From assembly GCF_014650055.1 (NCBI RefSeq), contig NZ_BMUF01000002.1:1-64000 (forward strand): a stretch of 64,000 bases of DNA, in the 5' to 3' direction. The notes under the pieces were generated by a model, which was not told the origin of the DNA, did not search any database, and saw nothing but the letters and a program-made list of their open reading frames with translations. Source of the DNA: Streptomyces malachitofuscus (GTDB taxonomy: Bacteria > Actinomycetota > Actinomycetes > Streptomycetales > Streptomycetaceae). A program made the translations under genes and the position numbers. This document shows positions 18,449 to 25,536 of this stretch, one piece after another (the first letter of the stretch is position 1; every line of letters starts with the position of its first letter).

Positions 18449-18967
18449 TCACTCGGTCGGGGCCCAGTAGTCGACCAGGGTGCCGACGCCGGGCTCCAGG
18501 GACTTCCAGGAGCCCGTGAAGGACAGCACGGCGAAGGCGGCGGCCGGGTAGCCGCGGCGGCTCATGCGCTCGCGGGCGTCCCCCTCGGCCGTACCGGCCA
18601 GGATGTCCGCGAGCCCCTGGATGCCCGGGTTGTGGCCGACCAGGAGGACGTTCTGCGCGTCGTCGGGGGTTTCGTTGAGCAGGGCGATCAGCTCGCCGGG
18701 CGAGGCCTCGTAGATCCGCTCCTCGTAGACGGTTTTCGGCCGCTGAGGAAACTCGTGGACCGCGAGCTTCCAGGTCTCGCGGGTGCGGACCGAGGTGGAG
18801 CACAGGGCCAGATCGAAGGCGATGCCGGTATCGGCGAGCTTGCGTCCGGCGACCGCGGCATCGGTTCGGCCCCGCTCGGCGAGCGGGCGCTCGTGGTCGG
18901 ACACCGGGGGCCAGTCGGCTTTCGCATGCCGGAAAAGGACAATCCTGCGGGGTTCTGCGACGCTCAT
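18449..18967 (-). CDS. SixA-type histidine phosphatase
   Basis: A 172-aa branch-1 histidine phosphatase. The catalytic RHAK motif lies near the N terminus (IVLFRHAKADW), ERPLAERG follows, and the second catalytic histidine is in LLVGHNPGIQGLAD. SixA proteins remove phosphate from histidine phosphotransfer domains in E. coli; the target here is not evident. It is convergent with serB. Confidence 0.9.
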   Translation of the reverse strand: MSVAEPRRIVLFRHAKADWPPVSDHERPLAERGRTDAAVAGRKLADTGIAFDLALCSTSVRTRETWKLAVHEFPQRPKTVYEERIYEASPGELIALLNETPDDAQNVLLVGHNPGIQGLADILAGTAEGDARERMSRRGYPAAAFAVLSFTGSWKSLEPGVGTLVDYWAPTE

Positions 18968-19031
18968 GCACCCCAGCTTCGCACGAAACAGGCCACGGGG
19001 CGCAGGGAGTTGACCGGCGCTTCCGGGGTGT

Positions 19032-19238
19032 TCAGCGGGTCATGAGCTGCTGCGCGCGCTCGACGAGGTGCGCGATCGCCGGCTCACCCGCGGCCGCGTG
19101 GGCCTCGGAGGGGTTGAGGATCAGGGTCAGCAGCGCCACGAAGGCCAGCGTGGGCAGGGCCAGGGCCCACCACGGCAGCCGCGTGTCGACGCCGCCCCGC
19201 GGGGCCGGGTCGGGCCGGGTGTGCGTGCGCGCCGCCAT
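19032..19238 (-). CDS. Small single-pass membrane protein
   Basis: A 67-aa protein with a charged N-terminal stretch (about residues 1-20), one hydrophobic helix (WWALALPTLAFVALLTLIL) and a short C-terminal helix ending in QQLMTR. The chosen ATG at 19238 follows GAGCGGAGGCC. I do not recognise a family; similar small proteins sit at this position in related Streptomyces as far as I recall. Confidence 0.6.
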   Translation of the reverse strand: MAARTHTRPDPAPRGGVDTRLPWWALALPTLAFVALLTLILNPSEAHAAAGEPAIAHLVERAQQLMTR

Positions 19239-19392
19239 GGTGGCCTCCGCTCCTCGTACGGTCCGTGGCCGCGGTCGGCGGCCACATCTCGAAGGTACGG
19301 ACCGTCCGGGCGCCAACCCATCCGGTGACCCACCCACTTGACCCTGAGCCTGGCCCCCTAGGGGATAGGGGTGCCAGCACCACCATGGGGCG

Positions 19393-19509
19393 TCACGGGG
19401 CGAGGAGGGTGGCGACCACGCCGATCACGATGAAGATGGCGAAGAAGGCGCCGAAGACGAGCAGCATCTTCTTCTGGCCGTTCTGCGGGTTGGGGTCGAG
19501 GACTGGCAT
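19393..19509 (-). CDS. SGM_5486-family transporter-associated small protein
   Basis: A 38-residue membrane peptide that starts MPVLDPNPQNGQKKMLLVFG and continues as one hydrophobic helix to ATLLAP. The conserved PNPQNGQKK head followed by a single transmembrane segment is the signature of the SGM_5486 family, which is encoded beside CynX/NimT-type MFS transporters, and that is exactly its position here, downstream of the MFS gene. It probably stabilises or regulates the transporter. Confidence 0.8.
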   Translation of the reverse strand: MPVLDPNPQNGQKKMLLVFGAFFAIFIVIGVVATLLAP

Positions 19510-19650
19510 GGGGCCAGTTTCGCACCCTTCTCGCCTGCGGCGGGCTTCGGGGGGCTCATGGCGCGCCCGTGGGGTGCCCGGGTGGGCGGGGCAGTCGGGC
19601 GGCTTCTCGGCCGTGGGGGTGTTTCGCCCCCGCCGCCCCTTCCCGTCCCG

Positions 19651-19702
19651 TTCCTGGGGGCTCCGCCCCCAGACCCCCTTCGCGCAGTTCCCCGCGCCCC
19701 TG
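19651..19702. repeat. Ubiquitous Streptomyces intergenic palindrome
   Basis: Holds the hairpin TGGGGGC-TCC-GCCCCCA (19655-19671) followed by GACCCCCTTCGCGCAGTTCC and CCGCGCCCCT. This combination occurs many times in Streptomyces genomes at gene ends. Here it lies between the MFS stop codon and the 38-aa gene and could stall polymerase or stabilise the mRNA. Confidence 0.7.
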
Positions 19703-19707
19703 GGGGG

Positions 19708-21003
19708 TCAGGGGGCCGTTGCTTCCTCTTCCACCGTGCGGTCGCGGCCGGCCAGGATGCCTACGATCGTCTGCGGGATCATCAGGGCCGCCATCAGGGC
19801 GATCGGCAGGCCCCAGCCGCCGCTGTGCTGGTAGAGGACGCCCACCAGGAGCGGGCCCGGGATGGAGATCAGGTAGCCGGTGCTCTGCGCGAAGGCCGAC
19901 AGCTGGGCCACGCCCACGCTGGTCCTGGCCCGCATCCCGACCATGGTGAGCGCCAGCGGGAAGGCACAGTTGGCGACGCCCAGCAGTACGGCCCATGCCC
20001 AGGCGCCGGCGGCCGGTGCGAAGTACAGGCCCGCGTATCCGACGAGGCCGCTCGCGCCCAGAGCCAGCACGATCGGGCCCTGGCGGGGCAGCCGGGTGGC
20101 GAGGCGGGGTATGACGAAGGCCAGCGGTACGCCCATCACCATGGTGACGGCGAGGAGCAGCCCGGCCGTGCCCGCGGGGACGCCCGCGTCGCGGAAGATC
20201 TGCGCCATCCAGCCCATGGTGATGTAGGCGGCGGTGGCCTGGAGGCCGAAGAAGACGGCCAGCGCCCACGCGGTGCGGCTGCGGGTGATGCGCAGCGGGC
20301 GCGCGGGCGCGTCCCCGTCCCGCGCGGGTGCGTGCTCGGCCGGTGCCGGGCCCCGTTCTCGTACGAAGGGGAGCCAGGGCAGTACGGCGGCGGCCGCCAG
20401 GGCCGCCCACACGGCGAGGCCCGACTGCCAGTTCCCGCCGAGCGCGTCGGTCAGCGGCACGGTCACCGCCGCCGCCGAGGCGGTGCCCAGGGCGAGGGCC
20501 ATGGAGTACAGGCCGGTCATGGAGCCGACCCGGTCGGGGAACCAGCGCTTGACGATGACCGGCATCAGGACGTTGCTGACGGCGATGCCCATCAGCGCGA
20601 GGGCGGTGGTGGCCAGGAAGGCCGCGGTACCGCCGACGTACGGACGTATCAGCAGGCCGGCGCCGATGGCGATCATGCCCGCGAACACCACGGCACCGGC
20701 CCCGAAGCGGCGGGCCAGGCGGGGCGCGGTGACGCCGAAGACGGCGAAGCACAGCGGGGGCACCGAGGTGAGCAGTCCGGCGACGCTGCCGCTCATGCCG
20801 AGGCCGTCGCGGACCTCCTCGAGCAGCGCGCCCAGGCTGGTGATGGCGGGACGGAGGTTCAGTGCGGCCAGCACGATGCCGACGACGATCAGCCGAGTCC
20901 GCCACCCGCGCCCGGCACCGTCCCCAGGTGTCTTCCGGGAGGGGGGCGCGGCCGACGCGCGTACGGTCGTGGACGTGAGCGTCCGGGTTTCCTCGCTAGC
21001 CAT
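19708..21003 (-). CDS. CynX/NimT-type MFS transporter
   Basis: A 431-aa major facilitator with about 12 helices. The first helix contains VVGIVLAALNLRPAITSLG, a hallmark of the cyanate/nitroimidazole (CynX/NimT) subfamily, and a central charged loop (RERGPAPAEHAPARDGDAPAR) separates the halves. It may export or import small anions or drugs. Three in-frame ATGs exist (21015, 21012, 21003); I favour 21003 because a TATGAT box at 21016-21011 would give a leaderless mRNA starting there. A GntR gene is divergent and a palindrome overlaps the promoter. Confidence 0.9.
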   Translation of the reverse strand: MASEETRTLTSTTVRASAAPPSRKTPGDGAGRGWRTRLIVVGIVLAALNLRPAITSLGALLEEVRDGLGMSGSVAGLLTSVPPLCFAVFGVTAPRLARRFGAGAVVFAGMIAIGAGLLIRPYVGGTAAFLATTALALMGIAVSNVLMPVIVKRWFPDRVGSMTGLYSMALALGTASAAAVTVPLTDALGGNWQSGLAVWAALAAAAVLPWLPFVRERGPAPAEHAPARDGDAPARPLRITRSRTAWALAVFFGLQATAAYITMGWMAQIFRDAGVPAGTAGLLLAVTMVMGVPLAFVIPRLATRLPRQGPIVLALGASGLVGYAGLYFAPAAGAWAWAVLLGVANCAFPLALTMVGMRARTSVGVAQLSAFAQSTGYLISIPGPLLVGVLYQHSGGWGLPIALMAALMIPQTIVGILAGRDRTVEEEATAP

Positions 21004-21017
21004 GAGGCCCATCATAG

Positions 21018-21032
21018 AATCATGGGATGATT
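21018..21032. promoter_or_regulatory. Candidate GntR operator over the MFS promoter
   Basis: AATCAT-GGG-ATGATT is a perfect 6-bp inverted repeat with a three-base centre. It sits between a leftward -10 TATGAT (21016-21011) and a -35-like GGACAA about 18 nt further upstream, the position where a bound repressor would block RNA polymerase. The divergent GntR gene begins at 21092. Confidence 0.6.
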
Positions 21033-21091
21033 GGTTGTCCATGCCCAGGTCGCCGTGCGGCTGCGGCGCCCCCGTCGTGCGAAGGTGTGTC

Positions 21092-21784
21092 ATGCCTCTG
21101 AGCCATCCGCGTCGTTCGGCGCTGTCCGAGCAGGTCATCGCCGCCCTGCGGGCGCAGATCACCTCGGGCGAGTGGCCGGTGGGCGCGCGCATCCCGACCG
21201 AGCCGGAGCTGGTCGAGCAGCTGGGTGTGGCCAGGAACACGGTCCGCGAGGCCGTCCGCGCGCTGGCGCACAACGGGCTGCTGGACATCCGCCAGGGTTC
21301 GGGCACGTACGTGGTGGCCACGAGCGAGCTGGCGGGCGTGATGCACCGGCGCTTCGCCGGCGCGGATCCGCGGCACATCGCCGAGTTGCGTTCCACCCTG
21401 GAGTCGGCCGCGGCACGGCTGGCCGCCGAGCGGCGTACGGAGAAGGATCTCAAGCAGCTCGACACCCTGCTGCTGCGCCGGGAGGAGGCCTGGGAGTCGG
21501 GTGAGGCGGAGGCGTTCGTGGCGGCGGACGCGACGTTCCACCTCGCCGTGGTGGCCGCCTCGCACAACGACGTGATGACCGCGATGTACGCGGACCTGAG
21601 CGAGGTGCTGCGGGACTGGCTGCGCGAGGACGTGGGCGAGGACATGTCCCCGGAGACGCACATGGACCACGGGCGGCTGGTGGACGCGATCCGCGCGGGC
21701 GACGCGGCCACGGCGGCCGAGGAGGCCGCCGCCTATCCGTTCGTGTGCCGTCCGGGACGGTTCGGTTCGTCCTCCGGTGGCTGA
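21092..21784 (+). CDS. GntR-family regulator (FadR/FCD type)
   Basis: A 230-aa repressor. The N-terminal winged helix reads LSEQVIAALRAQITSGEWPV...EPELVEQLGVARNTVREAV, and a C-terminal FCD helical domain follows, with ligand/metal residues in the E..H pattern (ATFHLAVVAASHN, METHMDHGRLV-like stretch). It is divergent from the MFS gene with 88 bp between starts; it probably controls that exporter in response to a carboxylate-type ligand. Confidence 0.92.
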   Translation: MPLSHPRRSALSEQVIAALRAQITSGEWPVGARIPTEPELVEQLGVARNTVREAVRALAHNGLLDIRQGSGTYVVATSELAGVMHRRFAGADPRHIAELRSTLESAAARLAAERRTEKDLKQLDTLLLRREEAWESGEAEAFVAADATFHLAVVAASHNDVMTAMYADLSEVLRDWLREDVGEDMSPETHMDHGRLVDAIRAGDAATAAEEAAAYPFVCRPGRFGSSSGG

Positions 21785-21822
21785 CCCGCGCCGGGCCGGT
21801 CCCGGTCCGCGGTGATGTGCCG

Positions 21823-21855
21823 GAGGGCCCGCTCCCTTGGAGGAAGCGGGCCCTC
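21823..21855. terminator. Bidirectional terminator between GntR and fabI genes
   Basis: GAGGGCCCGCT pairs perfectly with AGCGGGCCCTC across an 11-nt loop between two convergent genes. Confidence 0.88.
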
Positions 21856-21867
21856 GTGAGGCGTGCG

Positions 21868-22635
21868 TCAGGCGCCGATGGCGTGCAGGCCGCCGTCCAC
21901 GTGGATGATCTCGCCCGTGGTCTTCGGGAACCAGTCGCTCAGCAGGGCGACGATGCCGCGGCCGGCCGGCTCGGGATCCTTCAGGTCCCACTCCAGCGGG
22001 GAACGGGTGTCCCACACGGAGGCCAGCTCGCCGAAGCCCGGGATGGACTTGGCGGCCATGGAGCCGAGCGGGCCCGCGGAGATGAGGTTGCAGCGGATGT
22101 TCTGCTTGCCCAGGTCACGCGCGATGTAGCGGCTGGTGGCCTCCAGGGCGGCCTTGGCCGGGCCCATCCAGTCGTACTGCGGCCAGGCGAACTGCGCGTC
22201 GAAGGTGAGGCCGACGACCGAGCCGCCGTTCTGCATCAGCGGCAGACAGGCCATGGTCAGCGACTTCAGGGAGTACGCCGAGACGTGCATGGCCGTGGCG
22301 ACCGACTCGAACGGCGTGTTGAGGAAGTTGCCGCCGAGGGCGTCCTGCGGGGCGAAACCGATGGAGTGCACGACGCCGTCGAGACCGCCGAGCTCCTCGC
22401 CGACCACGTCGGCCAGCCGGCCCAGGTGCTCCTCGTTGGTGACGTCGAGCTCGATGACCTTGGTGGGCCGCGGGAGCTTCTTGGCGATGCGCTCGGTCAG
22501 GGTGGGCCGCGGGAACGCGGTCAGGATGATCTCGGCGCCCTGCTCCTGGGCCAGCTTGGCGGCGTGGAAGGCGATGGAGGACTCCATCAGCACTCCGGAG
22601 ATCAGGACGCGCTTGCCCTCGAGAATTCCGCTCAT
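21868..22635 (-). CDS. fabI: Enoyl-[acyl-carrier-protein] reductase (NADH), FabI/InhA type
   Basis: Final reduction step of each fatty-acid elongation cycle. The 255-aa protein has the divergent FabI nucleotide motif GILEGKRVLISGVLMESSI, the second motif LDGVVHSIGFAP and the catalytic Y-x6-K pair (YDWMGPAKAALEA). The C-terminal ends HVDGGLHAIGA. It lies 5 bp downstream of fabG on the same strand, so the two elongation-cycle reductases form an operon. Confidence 0.95.
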   Translation of the reverse strand: MSGILEGKRVLISGVLMESSIAFHAAKLAQEQGAEIILTAFPRPTLTERIAKKLPRPTKVIELDVTNEEHLGRLADVVGEELGGLDGVVHSIGFAPQDALGGNFLNTPFESVATAMHVSAYSLKSLTMACLPLMQNGGSVVGLTFDAQFAWPQYDWMGPAKAALEATSRYIARDLGKQNIRCNLISAGPLGSMAAKSIPGFGELASVWDTRSPLEWDLKDPEPAGRGIVALLSDWFPKTTGEIIHVDGGLHAIGA

Positions 22636-22640
22636 GGTGT

Positions 22641-23360
22641 TCAGTGACCCATTCCCAGTCCGCCGTCAACGGGAATGACGGCTCCAGTGATGTACGAGGC
22701 GTCGTCCGAGGCGAGGAACCGCACGGCCGCGGCGATCTCCTCCGGCTTCGCGTACCGGCCCAGCGGCACCTGCGACACGATGCCCGTGCGCTGCTCCTCG
22801 GTGAGCACCTTGGTCATGTCGGTGTCGACGAAGCCGGGCGCGACGACGTTGAAGGTGATGTTGCGCGAGCCCAGCTCACGGGCGAGGGAGCGCGCGAAGC
22901 CGACGAGGCCGGCCTTGGAGGCGGCGTAGTTCGCCTGCCCCGCGGAGCCGAGCAGCCCGACGACCGACGAGATCAGCACGACACGGCCCTTCTTGGCGCG
23001 CAGCATGCCGCGGTTGGCGCGCTTGACGACCCGGAAGGTGCCGGTGAGGTTGGTGTCGACGACCGAGGTGAAGTCCTCCTCGGACATGCGCATCAGGAGC
23101 TGGTCCTTGGTGACGCCGGCGTTGGCCACGAGCACCTCGACGGTGCCGTGCGCCTCCTCGATCTCCTTGTAGGCCTGCTCCACCTGCTCGGAGTCGGTGA
23201 TGTCGCACTTGACGGCGAGACAGCCCAGCTCGGCGAGGGCGGCCGGCGGCTCCCCCGAACGGTATGTGATGGCGACCTTGTCGCCGGCGTCGGCGAACGC
23301 GCGGGCGATGGCGAGGCCGATGCCCCGGTTGCCTCCGGTGACGAGAACCGAGCGGCTCAA
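22641..23360 (-). CDS. fabG: 3-oxoacyl-[acyl-carrier-protein] reductase
   Basis: NADPH-dependent reduction of beta-ketoacyl-ACP in type II fatty-acid synthesis. The 239-aa SDR has TGGNRGIG, NAG in LVANAGVTKDQLLMRM, and the YAASKAGL catalytic segment. The conserved FabG tail (SYITGAVIPVDGGLGMGH) is present. It uses a TTG start at 23360 after AAAGGG. It is the left neighbour of the accessory island: the next gene upstream is the leftward toxin-antitoxin pair. Confidence 0.95.
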   Translation of the reverse strand: MSRSVLVTGGNRGIGLAIARAFADAGDKVAITYRSGEPPAALAELGCLAVKCDITDSEQVEQAYKEIEEAHGTVEVLVANAGVTKDQLLMRMSEEDFTSVVDTNLTGTFRVVKRANRGMLRAKKGRVVLISSVVGLLGSAGQANYAASKAGLVGFARSLARELGSRNITFNVVAPGFVDTDMTKVLTEEQRTGIVSQVPLGRYAKPEEIAAAVRFLASDDASYITGAVIPVDGGLGMGH

Positions 23361-23520
23361 CGGATCACCCTTTCGATAGCGGTCTGGTTCACCCGCCCGG
23401 ACACCTGGATGACAGGCGGCTTCACCGAAAACCTATCGGTCCCGGTCCGCCCCGGAACATTCGGGCACCGACAGTGGCTCCCGTGGCCTCCTGTCGGGTT
23501 CCTACAGTCCGGCGCCGCCG

Positions 23521-23916
23521 TCAGTCCGCCATACCTGGTGCGTGAGCCGACAGCCCTTCGGCGCGAGCCGTCTCGAGCATCCTGCGGTCGTAGGTCACCA
23601 GGGCGGTCAGGTCGTCCCGCAGGGAAAGTGCGCTGGCGACGTGAATCGCGTCCAGCGTCCTCAGACGCCCGACCAGCAGAGCCGCCGCATCGCGCACCTC
23701 TCGGGTGAGGAGAATTTCGGTGATCCGGGCGTCCAGATCCTCCATGGCCTTCGGGAAGTGCCCCATGAGGTGCAGGGTCCGTACGGTCTCCACGAAGCCG
23801 AGCGTGCTGGTGGCCAGCGGCTCCGTGGCCCGTCCCTGGAGGAAGGCGTCCAGCGCGCCCCAGTGGCTGCGCCGGGTCATCCAGGTGACCAGGGCGGACG
23901 TGTCCATGTAGATCAA
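23521..23916 (-). CDS. VapC-type PIN-domain toxin
   Basis: A 131-aa PIN ribonuclease. The N terminus reads (L)IYMDTSALV with the first catalytic aspartate, a middle acidic residue lies near LGFVETVRTL, and the C-terminal acidic cluster includes LDAIHVASALSL and VTYDRRMLETA. I chose the TTG at 23916, which overlaps the antitoxin stop (TTGA), because PIN toxins normally begin with the strand before the aspartate; an ATG at 23907 would remove it. It is probably held inactive by the antitoxin and cleaves RNA when free. Confidence 0.9.
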   Translation of the reverse strand: MIYMDTSALVTWMTRRSHWGALDAFLQGRATEPLATSTLGFVETVRTLHLMGHFPKAMEDLDARITEILLTREVRDAAALLVGRLRTLDAIHVASALSLRDDLTALVTYDRRMLETARAEGLSAHAPGMAD

Positions 23917-24197
23917 CGGTCGTCCTCTTCGCGCTCGGCCAGCAGGAGCGCCACGGGGTCGACGTCTTCCGGCACCTCGTAGTGCGGCATGCTGTGCCGC
24001 TCTGCGGCGGTCACCGGCTTCAGCTTGATCTTCCCCTGCGCCACCAGGTGCGCGTACCGCTCCATGGGGCTGCCGGCCGGTGACAGTATGGCGATCACGT
24101 TGCCGTGCCGGGTGACCTCGATCGCCTCGCCCTTCTCGACACGGGCGAAGACCGCGCTGGGGTTGTACGAGAACTCGCGGACGGAAATGGTGCTCAT
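23913..24197 (-). CDS. Phd/YefM-type antitoxin
   Basis: A 94-aa antitoxin with the typical N-terminal DNA-binding fold (MSTISVREFSYNPSAVFARV, then VTRHGNVIAILSP) and an acidic, probably disordered C-terminal toxin-binding tail ending EREEDDR. The ATG follows GAGGGGAG. It overlaps the PIN toxin start by 4 bases, so the two are coupled. The pair probably represses its own promoter. Confidence 0.88.
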   Translation of the reverse strand: MSTISVREFSYNPSAVFARVEKGEAIEVTRHGNVIAILSPAGSPMERYAHLVAQGKIKLKPVTAAERHSMPHYEVPEDVDPVALLLAEREEDDR

Positions 24198-24275
24198 ACC
24201 GCGCTCCCCTCACAGCAAGCAGGTTGTGCGTACATATCCATGAGGGTACCTACATGCGACCCGCCGTGCTCGCCT

Positions 24276-25536
24276 TCAGAGGGTGCCGCTGCCACGCGCG
24301 ATGGCGACCGACTCGGCGAGGGCGTCGATGTCCGCGGCCAGGTTCCGCCAGGGACGGGAGAGGTCGACGACGTGCCGCCAGATCCTCAGCCGCCCCTCCC
24401 CCACCGGCACCTCCACGACCCCGGCCCTGCCCGAGGCGTAGACGAGGTGCCCCTCGGTGAGACCGAGGCGTACGCAGTAGGCGGTCATCTGGTAGAGGTC
24501 GTCCCGCTGGGGCTTGGTCTTGAACTTGGCGTCGAGAACCACAGCCTGGCGGAGGGCCCCGTCCCGCGGCGACGGCAGGTAGTGCACCAGGTCGGGCTTG
24601 AGCACGTGCCTGCCGGCGGTGTCGAGGGAGAAGTTCCGGTCCTGCGGCTCGGGTCTGCCGCCGACGCGGTGGCGCAGCGCCTCCCCGACAGCTCGGGCCA
24701 GATAGGCCTCGAAGAGCCGCCACATGGTCACCAGCATCCCGTCCACGGCGATCTCCCGGCCGTCGCCGAGTTCGTACGAGGCACCGCGCAGGACGAGTTC
24801 CGCCAGGGCGAGGGCGTGCGCGTAGCGGGCGTTGCGCCGGTCGGGCGTCCAGCGGGGGGCGGGGGCGCCCGCGGGCAGGACGCGCACTCCGTCCAGGCGG
24901 GCGGTGAGCCGTTGGAGGGCGGCGCGTGGCGCGGGATCGATGCCGGGCACGCGGAGGAGGCGGCGGGCGGCTGCGAGGAGGAGGCGGTTCTCCGGTGTGT
25001 CGGGGGTGTGGTCGTCGTAGACGACCTCCAGGGGCGCGGGCACGCCCGGCCTGCGGCGGAGCTGGTCGGCGTGGCGGATGCGGCCCCGGACGACGGGCAG
25101 CGTGTCGTGCGTCTCCCGGTAGTCGTGCAGGACTCCGTGCTCCAGGGCACGGTCAGCGGCGGAGACGAAGGCGTGCGCGAGGGCGGGGAGGAGGTCGGGG
25201 CGCGGGTCGGCGGCGACGGGGCGCGGGTCGAACGTGACACGGTCGGGGGCGTACGCGATCAGGTGCAGAAGCCGGTCGACGGGCACCTTGGGACTGATGG
25301 GTCAGCTGGACCGTGCCGTCGCCGGTGCCCAGGCGGACGGAACCCACCCGGTCCTTGGCCTTCAGTCGCCAGCGGGTGGCCGTCTGCGGATGCATCTGGA
25401 GGAGCCGGTCGTGCTCGGCGAGCGTGGTGACCTGGGCCGGGGTGAGGGTCCATACGGTCCAGCCGGCGCCCTCCGCGAGGCCGACGCGCAGGGCGGCGTC
25501 GCGGCAGTGGCGGGGCTGGGTGCGGCGGGCGGTCAC
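24276..25536 (-). pseudogene. mcrC: McrC-like restriction nuclease subunit, frameshifted
   Basis: Nuclease partner of McrB. The frame starts at GTG 25536, overlapping the mcrB stop (GTGA), and reads through VWTLTPAQVTTLAEHD and VGSVRLGTGDGTVQLT. At 25299-25301 a run of three G (CCC on the coding strand) breaks the frame. Removing one base restores the family motif QLTISPKVPVDRLLHLI, and the reading continues without a stop for about 340 residues to the PD-(D/E)XK core (LKPDLVHYLPS...VVLDAKFK). Restored length is about 419 aa. This is either a real one-base insertion or a sequencing error. Confidence 0.85.
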
